DNA of 64,000 nucleotides from Bog-473 sp963745175. GTDB taxonomy: Bacteria; Actinomycetota; Acidimicrobiia; Acidimicrobiales; RAAP-2. The position numbers and the translations under genes were made by a program. The notes beneath the pieces were generated by a model, which ran no database searches, was not told the origin of the DNA, and saw nothing but the letters and a program-made list of their open reading frames with translations. Positions within the stretch are counted from its first letter, which is position 1, and each line of letters opens with the position of its first letter. Shown one piece after another: positions 9,206 through 17,716 of this stretch. The DNA is taken from positions 124,001 to 188,000 of the forward strand of contig CAVUWK010000010.1 of assembly GCA_963745175.1 (NCBI GenBank). Reading direction: 5' to 3'.

Positions 9206-9313
9206 GAAAGAGGTGTGACATTTCGGGTTTCAACAAAGAGGCTCCTGGGTTAACCGCCGGACGCAGCGCGACCCGCCGCTGTGAATGCCTGTGCCCCCAA
9301 GGTGCCTGTTTCG

Positions 9314-9346
9314 TCGCACCCCGTCTCGGCAGCACTGGGTCACCCT
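9314..9346 (+). repeat. Dispersed hairpin repeat, copy K
   Basis: The right side CACTGGGTCACCCTTTC matches copy J at 6,500. The stem is short (ACCC with GGGT). Confidence 0.4.
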
Positions 9347-9459
9347 TTCGGGGGCTGGCCGTCCGATTTCCATGAAGCGACCTTCCACCGATTACTCAGC
9401 AGCTCTGATGGACGACATGATGCTGAGCGGGATGGCCGGATTACCAGAAGGGAGACGTA

Positions 9460-9984
9460 ATGGAGATCATCAACCTGGGTGCGACGGATGGGCTGCCACC
9501 GGTGAACTGGGGAAACGTCCTCGAAAAGCTCGATGCAGGATCGCCGCCGGCTCCAGACGCCCACAATGCCCGCACGACTTGGCTTTCGACGCTGAACGGG
9601 GACGGGAGCCCCCACGTGACTGCGGTCGGTGCGCTTTGGCTCGACGGAAGTTTCTGGTTTCAGACCGGATCGGGTACCCGGAAGGGCCGCAACGTCGCCC
9701 GCGACCCACGCTGCTCGATCGCAGTGTCGATCCTCGATGCGGATGTCGTCGCCGAAGGTGAAGCGGAACGGGAGACTGACCCGGCCACGCTCACCCGCCT
9801 TGCCAGGGCTTGGGCGGACCAGGGGTGGCCCGCCGAACTCGATGAGACCCGGACAGGTATCACCGCGCCGTTCAACGCGCCGTCGCAGGGACCACCCCCG
9901 TGGAACGTCTATCGCATCAGACCACATTCGGTGACCGTGACACTTGGCACCGAGCCGGGCGGGCTGACTCGCTTCAGGTTCTAA
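9460..9984 (+). CDS. Pyridoxamine 5'-phosphate oxidase-like FMN-binding protein
   Basis: 174 residues with the split-barrel features of the PNPOx-like family: ARTTWLSTLNGDGSPHVTAV early, then FWFQTGSGTRKGRNVARDPR, which lines the flavin phosphate site, and the terminal YRIRPHSVTVTLG strand. Members bind FMN or F420 and reduce small molecules, or act as haem-degrading or general reductases; the substrate here is not known. The ATG is preceded by AGAAGGGAGACGTA. Confidence 0.85.
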   Translation: MEIINLGATDGLPPVNWGNVLEKLDAGSPPAPDAHNARTTWLSTLNGDGSPHVTAVGALWLDGSFWFQTGSGTRKGRNVARDPRCSIAVSILDADVVAEGEAERETDPATLTRLARAWADQGWPAELDETRTGITAPFNAPSQGPPPWNVYRIRPHSVTVTLGTEPGGLTRFRF

Positions 9985-10094
9985 CCTCAGCCCAGCGAGG
10001 CGACTTTCCCCGCCTCGCCGTATCGATGTGTCTCTCGAGTCGGCATTCTGCTCGTCCTGCGAAGTTGGCCGCAGACTAGAGCGCACCAGATAAC

Positions 10095-10120
10095 GTCCCG
10101 CTCCCGGCGCAGGGGGCATC
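10095..10120 (+). repeat. Dispersed hairpin repeat, copy I
   Basis: The CCCGCTCCCGGCGCAGGGGGC core sits between two convergent genes. The pairing is short. Confidence 0.4.
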
Positions 10121-10145
10121 CAGGTCTTACTTACTGGCTCGATAA

Positions 10146-10697
10146 CTACGAGTCAGTGCGGGTAAGCCACTCGACGATCGTCCCGGCGCACTCAGATGAT
10201 GCAGTCCTCGTCGTATCTACGACAAGGTCGTAGCGGACGCCCCGGTGCACGCGCTGGGCCTGGTCACGAGCTTGTCCGCGCATCCGGTCACCCCGCTGGA
10301 TTCCGCGGGTCTCGGCCACGTCTGGATCGCAGCGCACTCCGACCCAGACGACGGTCAATCCGAGCAGCGCAGCCGCGAGGCGCGCCTGTGATTTTCCTCC
10401 ATCGAGGAACACCTCGTCAGCGATGACGGCGGCCCCAGCGCGGGCAATGGCGGCGACACCTTGGTACCAAGCAGCTTCGGCTTGGCGGAATTCCTCTCTC
10501 ACACTGATGGAACCGTCCGAACCGAAATGGATTGATCCACCCGCCGTGGTGTCCGTGGGGCCGTGTGACAGCGCACGGATCAGGTCATCGACTCCCAGGG
10601 TTAACCAAGTTTCCTCGAGCTGCTGCTGGAGACAAGTGGCGATCGAGGACTTGCCCGAGCTCGACCCGCCATTCAACACGATGACCTCGACGTTCAC
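10146..10697 (-). CDS. Chloramphenicol 3-O-phosphotransferase-like kinase
   Basis: The P-loop reads VIVLNGGSSSGKSS. The TLGVDDLI segment carries the aspartate that corresponds to the catalytic residue of Streptomyces CPT. The AAVIADEVFLDG, VVWVGVRCD and RGVRYDLVVDTTRTASSECA segments also follow that enzyme along its whole length. The enzyme family phosphorylates the primary hydroxyl of chloramphenicol; other members act on unknown substrates, so resistance is only a possibility. I chose the GTG at 10697 (MNVEVIVLNGG) because homologues begin just before the P-loop; GTG at 10748 is an alternative. Confidence 0.85.
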   Translation of the reverse strand: MNVEVIVLNGGSSSGKSSIATCLQQQLEETWLTLGVDDLIRALSHGPTDTTAGGSIHFGSDGSISVREEFRQAEAAWYQGVAAIARAGAAVIADEVFLDGGKSQARLAAALLGLTVVWVGVRCDPDVAETRGIQRGDRMRGQARDQAQRVHRGVRYDLVVDTTRTASSECAGTIVEWLTRTDS

Positions 10698-10876
10698 CTC
10701 ACTGAGAGTAACGTCGATCTCCGCCGAGACGCGAACGAGCGTGCCCACGACCCGGCGCCCGGGGTGCCATCCCCATCGAGGAGAGGCATCCGAAGAGGAC
10801 TACTCCACCGGCGACTCGGCCCGTTGTGGCCATCGTTTGGGTGGTGGATCCACGGACCTAGCGATCGTCGCCGACA

Positions 10877-12217
10877 TCAGTCCCTGACGGCAAACAGCCT
10901 CCAGGACCCCGGCACACCCTTGAGTACGTGCTCGCCTCGGTCTATGAATTCGATGTTCGATCCCGCCACAAGGTCCTTGACCGTTGAAGAAACCAGGACC
11001 TCGCCCGACGTGGCAGTTGCCGATACACGTTGTCCGAGGTGGACGGCGATGCCGCCGATGTCTGCGCCCCGGCGCTCGATCTCGCCAGTGTGCAAACCCG
11101 AGCGAATGTTGAGCCCCATACGGGTCGCACCCGCTCGTATGGCGAGAGCAGCCTGAATAGCCCGAGCAGGACCGTCGAACGTCGCCAGAAATCCGTCCCC
11201 TGTGGTCTTGATTTCCAAACCGCCATATCTGGCCAACTGTCGTCGAACCATGTTGTCGTGAGAATCGAGCAGCTCTGTCCAAGCCTGGTCTCCCGAACTT
11301 GCCGCCCGAGTCGTAGAATCGACGATGTCAGTGAACATGACCGTGACCAGCACTCGATCCGTCTCTGGCGCTGATCTCCGTCCGGTCAGGAACTCTTCGA
11401 TCTCACCGACAACAGCCTCAGCATCCTGCTCCCAGGGAAAGTGATCGGTCCCATCCAACTCGACGAGCTTGGCCCCTGGGATCTTGGCTGCTGCGTACCG
11501 GCCATAGTTGACGTTGACCCACATTTCGTCGGCTCGGTGGAGGACCAGCGTCGGCGCCTGGATTGTGGGCAACACCGGCCGGATGTCAATCTTGGTATTC
11601 ATGTGCAGCAGCGCCGAAGCCATCGCCGGGCTCACTGCGGCCCGGTAATAGCGGCCGTACCATTCCTTGGCTGACTGATTCCCGGTCAGGCTGGGGGTAA
11701 CAAACTCGACCCCGCTGCCGTCTGGTGTGCCCCACTGCTCTCCCATGATGTCGAGAACAGCGTTCCAGAAATCCTCGGTCCAGGCCCATGGGCACTCGTC
11801 GTCGGCGATACCGATAATGAACGGACTGAACATCACCAGTGCCAGCGTTCGTTCCGGATATGTTGCGGCGAAAACGGAACAGGTTGCCCCGCCTTCTGAC
11901 GTGCCGAAGAGAACCGCCTGCTCGGAGCCCACCGCGTCCATGACCGCCCGAATGTCGTCCATCCGGTCCTCAATGGTGGGTACGCCAGTCATCGGGTCGG
12001 ACAGACCAGTTCCGCGCTTATCGAACAAGAGCAATCTACCAAGGGAAGAAAGACGCTCGTAGAACCGCGCGATCGCCGGATTGTCCCAGGACAACTCCAC
12101 GTGAGAGCACCAACTATTGGCATAAACGATGTCAATCGGACCCTCTCCGACTACCTGGTATGCCACATGAACGCCGTCGCGTGTCTTGGCGTAGTGCGTT
12201 TCATGGGCATCGATCAC
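10877..12217 (-). CDS. Alpha/beta hydrolase - adenylate cyclase fusion (LipJ/Rv1900c-like)
   Basis: The N-terminal half is an alpha/beta hydrolase: IDIVYANSWCSHVE, the oxyanion/RGTGLSD segment, the nucleophile elbow FGTSEGGAT, an acidic residue near ADEMWVN and the histidine in GTDHFPWEQ. The C-terminal half is a class III nucleotide cyclase domain with VMFTDIVDST (metal-binding Asp), KTTGDGFLATF and GLHTGEIE. The arrangement matches Mycobacterium Rv1900c. The start was set at GTG 12217 (VIDAHETHYAKTRDGVHVAY) by similarity to relatives; the frame is open to 12484. It would couple ligand binding or hydrolysis to cAMP production. Confidence 0.85.
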   Translation of the reverse strand: MIDAHETHYAKTRDGVHVAYQVVGEGPIDIVYANSWCSHVELSWDNPAIARFYERLSSLGRLLLFDKRGTGLSDPMTGVPTIEDRMDDIRAVMDAVGSEQAVLFGTSEGGATCSVFAATYPERTLALVMFSPFIIGIADDECPWAWTEDFWNAVLDIMGEQWGTPDGSGVEFVTPSLTGNQSAKEWYGRYYRAAVSPAMASALLHMNTKIDIRPVLPTIQAPTLVLHRADEMWVNVNYGRYAAAKIPGAKLVELDGTDHFPWEQDAEAVVGEIEEFLTGRRSAPETDRVLVTVMFTDIVDSTTRAASSGDQAWTELLDSHDNMVRRQLARYGGLEIKTTGDGFLATFDGPARAIQAALAIRAGATRMGLNIRSGLHTGEIERRGADIGGIAVHLGQRVSATATSGEVLVSSTVKDLVAGSNIEFIDRGEHVLKGVPGSWRLFAVRD

Positions 12218-12415
12218 CAGGTCCAGTCTGGCAAAGGCTGAACGGCCCAGCGAGGGCCAGAGAGGCGACCAGGACTCTTCTGCTTCCGAATCGCTTGTCT
12301 GGCTGACGCAACCGCCCGGAATTGCCTGGTCCCGGAGGATCAGCACCATGGATTCCCTGTCCCCGAAGTGCCGGTCGAGGCGGGTTAGCAGACAGCAGGT
12401 CCGGGTGCTCGCGTT

Positions 12416-12442
12416 TCGCCCCGGGCCGGCGACTGGGGCAGG
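12416..12442 (+). repeat. Dispersed hairpin repeat, copy B
   Basis: GCCCC (12418-12422) pairs with GGGGC (12435-12439). The loop GGGCCGGCGACT shares GGGCCGGCG with copies C (16,014) and D (22,061). It lies near the 5' end of the hydrolase-cyclase gene on the side facing a divergent gene, so it is not a terminator. Confidence 0.55.
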
Positions 12443-12813
12443 GCGTGGTCGGGCCGGCACAAGGTCTGAGTTCACCGTAACCATGTCCGATCAGGAACCT
12501 GCGCTCGCCTGAACTTGGTTCGCTCCGCAACGGTTCCAGACCGGGCGCGGTGTGGGAGCGTCCCTGTCGCGCCAAACTGTCCCCGTCCTCCTGGCGTACG
12601 GAGGCGCCTCGCAACGACAGCTCCTCGCCAAATCCTCGCCCTCCCCTTGCCCGGACGAATGCCAGCCATTCCTGGCCGTGCCGAGCACATGACCAGAACT
12701 CCGGTTGACGACGTACCACGAATGATTGGACGAGAGATGAACCATCAGGGTCTAATCACGACAGCGAAATGCCCGCACATGGTTAACGAAGCGGATCCAA
12801 GAACAGAGGGGAT

Positions 12814-13254
12814 ATGCCTGTACGTTGGAATGAGGTCCTGGACGGCATCGTGAAGGGAACCGGGACTCGTCCGCCGATGGTGGCGACGCTGCGACTTCCG
12901 GCAATCGCGGGCTGGGAGCAGGGCCGGGTATGGGTGGACTGGAAGGTTGACCCAGAGACCCTCAACGAGCGAGAGGTGGTCTTCGGTGGGTACCTGGCGA
13001 CACTCATTGATTTCCTCGGGGCGCTTGCCTTCATGTCCACCCTGGAGGATTCGGAGTCGTTCACGACTACGGGACTCAACGTCTCCTACTTCCGTCCTGT
13101 CAGCCAGGGATCCGTTCGAATCGAAGGTTCGGTGATCCACCGTGGCCGAAGGATGGGCCAAGTGGATGTGACCTGTAGGGACGAATCCGGAAAACTCATC
13201 GCCCGGGGGGTTGTCAGCCAAGTCGTCATTCCTCTTGATGGCGAGGAGGTCTAG
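12814..13254 (+). CDS. PaaI-like hotdog thioesterase
   Basis: 146 residues with the hotdog signature: LNEREVVFGGYLATLIDFLGALAF (the helix that carries the active-site residue after the G-G motif; quoted in part), TTTGLNVSYFRPV and VIHRGRRMGQVDVTCRDESG. PaaI/YbgC-type enzymes hydrolyse acyl-CoA thioesters; the substrate here is unknown. It is transcribed away from the hydrolase-cyclase gene and alone in its unit. Confidence 0.82.
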   Translation: MPVRWNEVLDGIVKGTGTRPPMVATLRLPAIAGWEQGRVWVDWKVDPETLNEREVVFGGYLATLIDFLGALAFMSTLEDSESFTTTGLNVSYFRPVSQGSVRIEGSVIHRGRRMGQVDVTCRDESGKLIARGVVSQVVIPLDGEEV

Positions 13255-13328
13255 CGATCTCCGCGTGGCCATCCACACGAAGCGGCGGCGCACGAACATT
13301 TGTGGAACGTGCACGCTGACGACGGATA

Positions 13329-13915
13329 GTGAGGATCGTCGGCACCCTCTCTGAAGTCATGGTGGCACTGGACGAAACAGCGTGGGATGAGGCGTCCTGG
13401 TGTTCGGGCTGGCAAGTGCGGGACGTGCTCGCCCACCTTGTAACGAACGCGGAGTCCACGCCGTGGTCGTTGATGGGTGACCTGCTTCGAGGTGGATTCC
13501 GACCCGACCACTCGGTGAACAAAGCGGCCAAGCGACTCGGCGTGCTCGTCCCGGAGCTGGATGATCGGCTCCGTAGAGCCGCTGACGAGCGCCTCCGTTC
13601 TGGCGGCTCTTCCAAGCCATTCGGAATGGGCGACGTTGTCGTGCACAGTGCAGACGCATTTCGCCCAATCGGCGAGGACGTCGACGTACTCCCGACGTTG
13701 CGGCGTCCGTCCTGGATGCGTATTGGGACAGAGCGCGGATGGTCGTCCATGCTGCACCTCACCGTGGGCACCGCTTGGTGGCGACGGACCTTGACTGGTC
13801 CAGGGGAAGTGGAACGGAAATAAGAGGGAGGACAATTGACCTCGTTCTCTTCGTCGCTGACCGGCGCCAAGTTCTCCCGTGCCTAGAAGGCCCAGGGCTC
13901 GGGGCCCTACGTTGA
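13329..13915 (+). pseudogene. Maleylpyruvate isomerase (MDMPI)-family protein, frameshifted
   Basis: The first frame (13329 to about 13680) gives the mycothiol-dependent MDMPI N-terminal four-helix domain: WSCSGW-like WCSGWQVRDVLAHLVTNAES, then GMGDVVVHSADAFRPIGED. The family C-terminus continues one frame over, with SVLDAYWDRARMVVHAA, LVATDLDWSRGSG and IRGRTIDLVLFVADR to a stop at 13913-13915. A single-base indel near 13,670-13,695 separates the two parts. Read through, the protein would have about 195 residues, normal for the family. Enzymes of this group use mycothiol or act as metal-dependent DinB-like proteins. Confidence 0.75.
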
Positions 13916-13922
13916 GAGGGAC

Positions 13923-13945
13923 CCGATTCCGGCGTCACTGTTAGG
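13923..13945 (+). repeat. Dispersed hairpin repeat, copy H
   Basis: TCCGGCGTCACTG followed by TTAGGGGGCAGG. It resembles the stretch before 25,810 (TGATTAGGGGGCAGATG). Weak pairing. Confidence 0.35.
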
Positions 13946-14169
13946 GGGCAGGCTCAGTCAGACCCTGAGCCACCCTCAATGCAGAGGTCAGCGTTTGGGA
14001 ACTTGGCGGTGATATCTACATCTCGTCCATACGCCCGCATTCGCCATCTGGCAGAGACGTGGGTCGAGAGCCGCGGGCTCCGATCATTGACACGAGGTCG
14101 CAGGCTCGCAATAGTTCCGCTCGTGAACCAGCCACATCGTTCGAGAATCCGGACCTAGATCGATCCGTG

Positions 14170-14970
14170 ATGGAATCACTCGACGGTGCAGTGGCCGTCC
14201 TCACGGGAGCGGGCAGTGGAATCGGCCGAGCCACGTCTCATTCTCTTGCTCGCCGAGGCGCCACGACCATCGTCAGTGACGTCGACGCCGAACGAGCCAG
14301 GCTGGTCGCCGGTGAGATTCAGGCACTCGGCGGCCGGGCTGAAGGGCTGGCATGCGACGTATTGCTTCAAGAAGACGTTGCGGCGTTAGCTGAAACGGCG
14401 CTCCGGCAGTACGGGCGGGTCGACGTCATCATGAGCAATGTCGGCGTGATCGCCAAAGGTGACCCTCTACAGATCCCGATGGATGCCTGGTCATCTGTCA
14501 TCGACGTGAACCTGCTGGGCACCGTCCGGGTGCTTCGGGAATTCCTGCCCACCCTCATCGAGCAGCGTTCCGGCCACGTCGTGACCACCGGATCAACGGC
14601 AGGACTGTTTCCGTACGCCTATGACAGGTTGCCGTACGTGGCAACGAAGGCTGCAGTGGTGGCCCTCACCGAATCATTGGCGCTCTACGCCCGACCACTT
14701 GGGATCGGCGTGACGTGCTTCTGCCCCGCCGGCGTCATGACGAATATCGTGGAGCAGATCCATGAATACGGGCCGCCGACTCCGGTCCAGCCGCCGCAAG
14801 TGCCGGTAATCAGCGCTGAAGCTGCGGGAGAGCTCGTTGTGGAAGGAATCCTCGAGAACCGGCTCCTGGTGCTGACTGACCCCTCGGTCGAATCGATGGT
14901 CTACCAACACGTCACCGACAGGGAAGGATTTCTGACGTCTCAGATCCAAAACCTCGAGGGCCTCGCGTGA
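14170..14970 (+). CDS. SDR-family oxidoreductase
   Basis: A classical short-chain dehydrogenase/reductase. The cofactor motif VAVLTGAGSGIGRA, an acidic SDVDAERAR after beta-2 (NAD preference likely), MSNVGVIAKGD, the catalytic serine in VVTTGSTAGLF and the YVATK pair are all present. The C-terminus after CFCPAGVMTNIV is variable and probably determines the substrate. The start is ATG 14170 (GTG 14167 also possible). Its stop overlaps the next gene's GTG by four bases, so the SDR and the carboxymuconolactone decarboxylase-like protein are translated together. Confidence 0.88.
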   Translation: MESLDGAVAVLTGAGSGIGRATSHSLARRGATTIVSDVDAERARLVAGEIQALGGRAEGLACDVLLQEDVAALAETALRQYGRVDVIMSNVGVIAKGDPLQIPMDAWSSVIDVNLLGTVRVLREFLPTLIEQRSGHVVTTGSTAGLFPYAYDRLPYVATKAAVVALTESLALYARPLGIGVTCFCPAGVMTNIVEQIHEYGPPTPVQPPQVPVISAEAAGELVVEGILENRLLVLTDPSVESMVYQHVTDREGFLTSQIQNLEGLA

Positions 14971-15332
14971 CGGCCGACGAACGTTGGGTACGTGGTTCCC
15001 AAGTCTTCTCTGAAATCACGGGAATCCCGGCACCGAACCGTGGTGACGACTACGTCGCCGATGTTGTCATTGATCAGGTCTTCGCGGAGATCTGGACTCG
15101 ACCTGGCTTGACTCGCAAGGAACGTCGCTGGATTTCCATCACTTGCGCCTGCATGACTGGAGCCACCGTAGCCATGGAGACGCATCTTGGTGCCGCGCTG
15201 CGCACGAGTGATATCTCGATTGACGAACTCCGTGAGTTCGTCATCCATTTTGCGGCTTATGCAGGATACCCGCAGGCAACCGCTGCACGAGCTGCGCTCG
15301 ACGCGGCTTGGGCTCGGGTGAACGAACAGTAG
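14967..15332 (+). CDS. Carboxymuconolactone decarboxylase family protein
   Basis: 121 residues with the CMD/AhpD-like helical pattern: YVADVVIDQVFAEIWTRPGL, LTRKERRWISITCACMTG and METHLGAALRTSDISIDELR, then HFAAYAGYPQATAA. The single-domain length fits gamma-CMD relatives. The start GTG is inside the stop of the SDR gene (GTGA), which shows translational coupling. The pair probably acts on one aromatic or cyclic substrate; this is inference from the coupling. Confidence 0.85.
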   Translation: MTADERWVRGSQVFSEITGIPAPNRGDDYVADVVIDQVFAEIWTRPGLTRKERRWISITCACMTGATVAMETHLGAALRTSDISIDELREFVIHFAAYAGYPQATAARAALDAAWARVNEQ

Positions 15333-15382
15333 ATCACTTCGGGTCCACAGCTCAGTGCCGGAGAGCCGACACTCCGGGTCCT

Positions 15383-15408
15383 GCCTCAGCCCGGTGTTCT
15401 GGGGCACC
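15383..15408 (+). repeat. Dispersed hairpin repeat, copy G
   Basis: GCCTCAG (15383-15389) pairs with CTGGGGC (15399-15405), including one G-T pair, around CCCGGTGTT. It lies between two convergent genes. Confidence 0.55.
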
Positions 15409-15483
15409 TATGGCGCCGTAAACGTCTACGTTGTCACTTCGGTTCGCTAGGACCGCGGCCTAGTCACAGGCGCCCGACGGCAC

Positions 15484-15981
15484 TCAGCGAATGGGGCTAC
15501 CGAAGCGGATCACGTTTCCGTCGGGATCGGTGATGGAGCCTTCTCGCTTGCCATAGTCCTCGTCTAGGGGGCCAACCACTTCGATCCCCGCCTGTCTCCA
15601 CTCCTCAGCCACTCGGTCGGCTTCTTGACAGTGGATGTAGAGGCCACTGTGACCCGGAGGTTCGTCTCCCACAGCTTGGGCAAGATGGATCGTGAGGTCG
15701 CGATCCCTGTGAGCGAAGGCATAGGTGTCGTCGTGATACGACACCTCGAATCCAGCGCGCTCGAACCAGGCGACCGAACGCGCAACGTCGGCGACCTTGA
15801 AGACGGGCTCAAACCCCGTGACCAACCACGTGCCCGTCATGAGCTGCATCTGGCCATCCCGCTGCCCATTCAGCCCGGCGAGGCAGTTGTGGCAGATCGG
15901 CAGGTCGGGATGCGTGCGAAGTCTGACCCACCAGTCCACTGACGTTGAGCAGCAAGTACACACCACGGCCATGGCTGACAA
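15484..15981 (-). CDS. Zinc-ribbon / VOC (glyoxalase-like) fusion protein
   Basis: Residues 1-48 contain two cysteine pairs (CTCC near residue 8 and CHNC near residue 30) with RLRTHPDLPICHNC between, which looks like a small zinc ribbon. The rest, from GFEPVFKVADVARSVAWFER to ITDPDGNVIRFGSP, is a vicinal oxygen chelate domain of the glyoxalase/bleomycin-resistance type. The TTG at 15981 has GGAG seven bases upstream; ATG 15972 keeps the zinc ribbon; ATG 15840 would give the VOC domain alone. I favour the longer forms because the cysteine pairs are ordered and in frame. Confidence 0.75.
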   Translation of the reverse strand: MSAMAVVCTCCSTSVDWWVRLRTHPDLPICHNCLAGLNGQRDGQMQLMTGTWLVTGFEPVFKVADVARSVAWFERAGFEVSYHDDTYAFAHRDRDLTIHLAQAVGDEPPGHSGLYIHCQEADRVAEEWRQAGIEVVGPLDEDYGKREGSITDPDGNVIRFGSPIR

Positions 15982-16013
15982 TGTAGATCTCCGCCTCTTC
16001 CCGATGTGCCTAC

Positions 16014-16046
16014 CACACCGGGCCGGCGACGAACTGGGGCAGGTGA
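16014..16046 (+). repeat. Dispersed hairpin repeat, copy C
   Basis: The GGGCCGGCGAC loop segment is shared with copy B. The right side reads CTGGGGCAGGTG, and CACC pairs with GGTG. It lies between divergent genes, immediately before the dyad at 16,058. Confidence 0.5.
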
Positions 16047-16057
16047 CATCAGGACCA

Positions 16058-16078
16058 ATGTCAAGGCATCATTGACAT
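16058..16078. promoter_or_regulatory. Dyad operator candidate before the small HTH gene
   Basis: ATGTCAA at 16058-16064 and TTGACAT at 16072-16078 form a perfect 7-bp dyad with a 7-base spacer, ending two bases before the ATG of the small DNA-binding protein. A TTGACAT-type arm could overlap a -35 element. Autoregulation is inferred from position. Confidence 0.5.
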
Positions 16079-16080
16079 AT

Positions 16081-16290
16081 ATGTCTCAGCGCTACGAGGA
16101 GTGGGATAAGGACCTCACCCTCATCAAGGCGGCCAATAGGGAGCTAACCGTCGCAGAACTCAATCTGCGGCGTCAGGTTGCCGTCGCCAGGCAGCACGGG
16201 CATTCCTGGGCGGCGGTCGGATTCATTCTGGACATCACAAGACAGGCCGCACAGCAGAGGTTCGGAACGGACGGAGAAGCCAACGGCTGA
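16081..16290 (+). CDS. Small helix-turn-helix protein
   Basis: 69 residues. An N-terminal helical stretch (DLTLIKAANRELTVAELNLR) is followed by HGHSWAAVGFILDITRQAAQQRFG, which has the spacing of a helix-turn-helix as seen in many small actinobacterial proteins (SWxxIGxxLGxSRQAAxQRF). The ATG at 16081 lies right behind a palindrome. It may be an autoregulated transcription factor or an antitoxin-like protein, but no toxin gene is adjacent. Confidence 0.65.
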   Translation: MSQRYEEWDKDLTLIKAANRELTVAELNLRRQVAVARQHGHSWAAVGFILDITRQAAQQRFGTDGEANG

Positions 16291-16621
16291 TTAGGCGGTT
16301 GATGGTGGCCGCCCTTCCGCCCCACATTGCCAGTTTTGTGTTTGCTCGGGTGCAAGGGCACCGCCATTGACCGCAAAATGGGCGACGAGACAGATATTTA
16401 GAGCGATTGCAGGGCGCTCTGAACGTCGAGTGGCAGTGCTCGTATCAATCGTGGAGGTTACGACGCCGCTGCATTCGGAGCTGGTGTGCTTGCCAGCGAC
16501 CGCCCTCGAAGTGGAGTGGGTCACGGCGAACTGGGACGGTCCGTGGGGTGTCGAGGCTGCCGAGACTGGGTCCGCTGTCGTCCTCACATAAGCTCGTTCG
16601 GATTCAAGCGATTGGAAGCCA
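16291..16621. other. 331-bp stretch without a convincing gene
   Basis: A plus-strand frame at 16367-16591 and a longer minus-strand frame show no family features. No strong hairpins seen. Confidence 0.4.
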
Positions 16622-17635
16622 GTGACAGTTGAACTGACACGCCGATTCAAGGAGATCAGCCCCAAAGCCTTCGAGCACCCTGCGGACCGCGCGGCGACCT
16701 CGGCACTCCATGCGGTGCCTCTTCTCGACACAGTGGTCAAACGACTTACTGATCTGGGCCACGAGCAACGCACGCGGCAGATCGTGATTGGGAATGCCGT
16801 GCGGCTTGGCGAGCAGCAGGTCCCCGACATCTGGGCGCAGTATGTCGAGTGCGTCTCAATTCTGGACCTTGACCGGACACCGGACCTGTATGTGATCAAC
16901 GATCCGGAGGTGAATTCGATGGCCATAGGCGCCAAGACGCCGATCGTCGTTGTCAATTCCTCGCTTATTGGTTCTTATACAGCCGCAGAGACTCAGGCTG
17001 TCCTAGGTCACGAAGTCGGACACGTACTCTCCGAGCACACCTACTACACCACCGCTCTGGTGCTACTGCATCAATTCATGAAAGGTGCGCTTCCCAAATC
17101 GCTGCTGTTGGGTTTACCTGTCCGAGGTATGTACTACGCGCTGCTTGAATGGGCTCGAGCTGCAGAGATGTCTTCTGATCGGGCTGCTGCGCTCGTGATG
17201 GGAGATCCACTCGTACCGTGCCACATGCTCATGCGTTTGGCGGGCGGCGCGTTGCCGGGTATGAATTTCGATGCCTTCATGGAACAGGCTGATGCGTACG
17301 AAGATGAAGAAGATCTCTTCTCTCGACAAGCACGTTTCTGGTCGGAGTTGAGCCTCACTCACCCAGTCGCAGTTCGACGAGTCAAAGAGCTGAATGCATG
17401 GGTCCGATCCGGTGAGTACGACCAAATCATGAGTGGAGATTACGCAAAGCGTGGACACGAACCAGCGCCATCAGCAGAGTTCGACGCTGCCGTTGGCCAC
17501 TACAAGGAACGATTCTCCGGGGTTCTGGATCGCACGGCGGGCGGTGTTCAAGGTTTCGGGAGACAGATGGGAGATTGGCTGAAGCGATTGCAAGGCGAAC
17601 CGAATGAATCAACGGAGGAAGCTACAGAACCCTAG
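16622..17635 (+). CDS. M48-family metallopeptidase
   Basis: The zinc site HEVGH (in VLGHEVGHVLSEH) has a glutamate ligand further on in EMSSDRAA, the usual M48/HtpX/Ste24-type arrangement. 337 residues. It has fewer hydrophobic stretches than HtpX; only a short one (TTALVLLHQFMKGALPKSLL) follows the zinc motif, so it may be a soluble or weakly membrane-attached peptidase. The family degrades misfolded or membrane proteins. GTG start at 16622. It forms a co-directional pair with the methyltransferase gene downstream. Confidence 0.85.
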   Translation: MTVELTRRFKEISPKAFEHPADRAATSALHAVPLLDTVVKRLTDLGHEQRTRQIVIGNAVRLGEQQVPDIWAQYVECVSILDLDRTPDLYVINDPEVNSMAIGAKTPIVVVNSSLIGSYTAAETQAVLGHEVGHVLSEHTYYTTALVLLHQFMKGALPKSLLLGLPVRGMYYALLEWARAAEMSSDRAAALVMGDPLVPCHMLMRLAGGALPGMNFDAFMEQADAYEDEEDLFSRQARFWSELSLTHPVAVRRVKELNAWVRSGEYDQIMSGDYAKRGHEPAPSAEFDAAVGHYKERFSGVLDRTAGGVQGFGRQMGDWLKRLQGEPNESTEEATEP

Positions 17636-17716
17636 GCCGGGCGGTAGGTGGCACCCCCCTTCACGTTGAGAGACCGCATCAGCTCGTACCGAGGGGGGTC
17701 GGGCAGACTTACCCCC

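Noticed and set aside
16291..16956. 221-codon minus-strand frame
   Set aside because: It overlaps the start of the M48 gene and lacks any recognisable motif.
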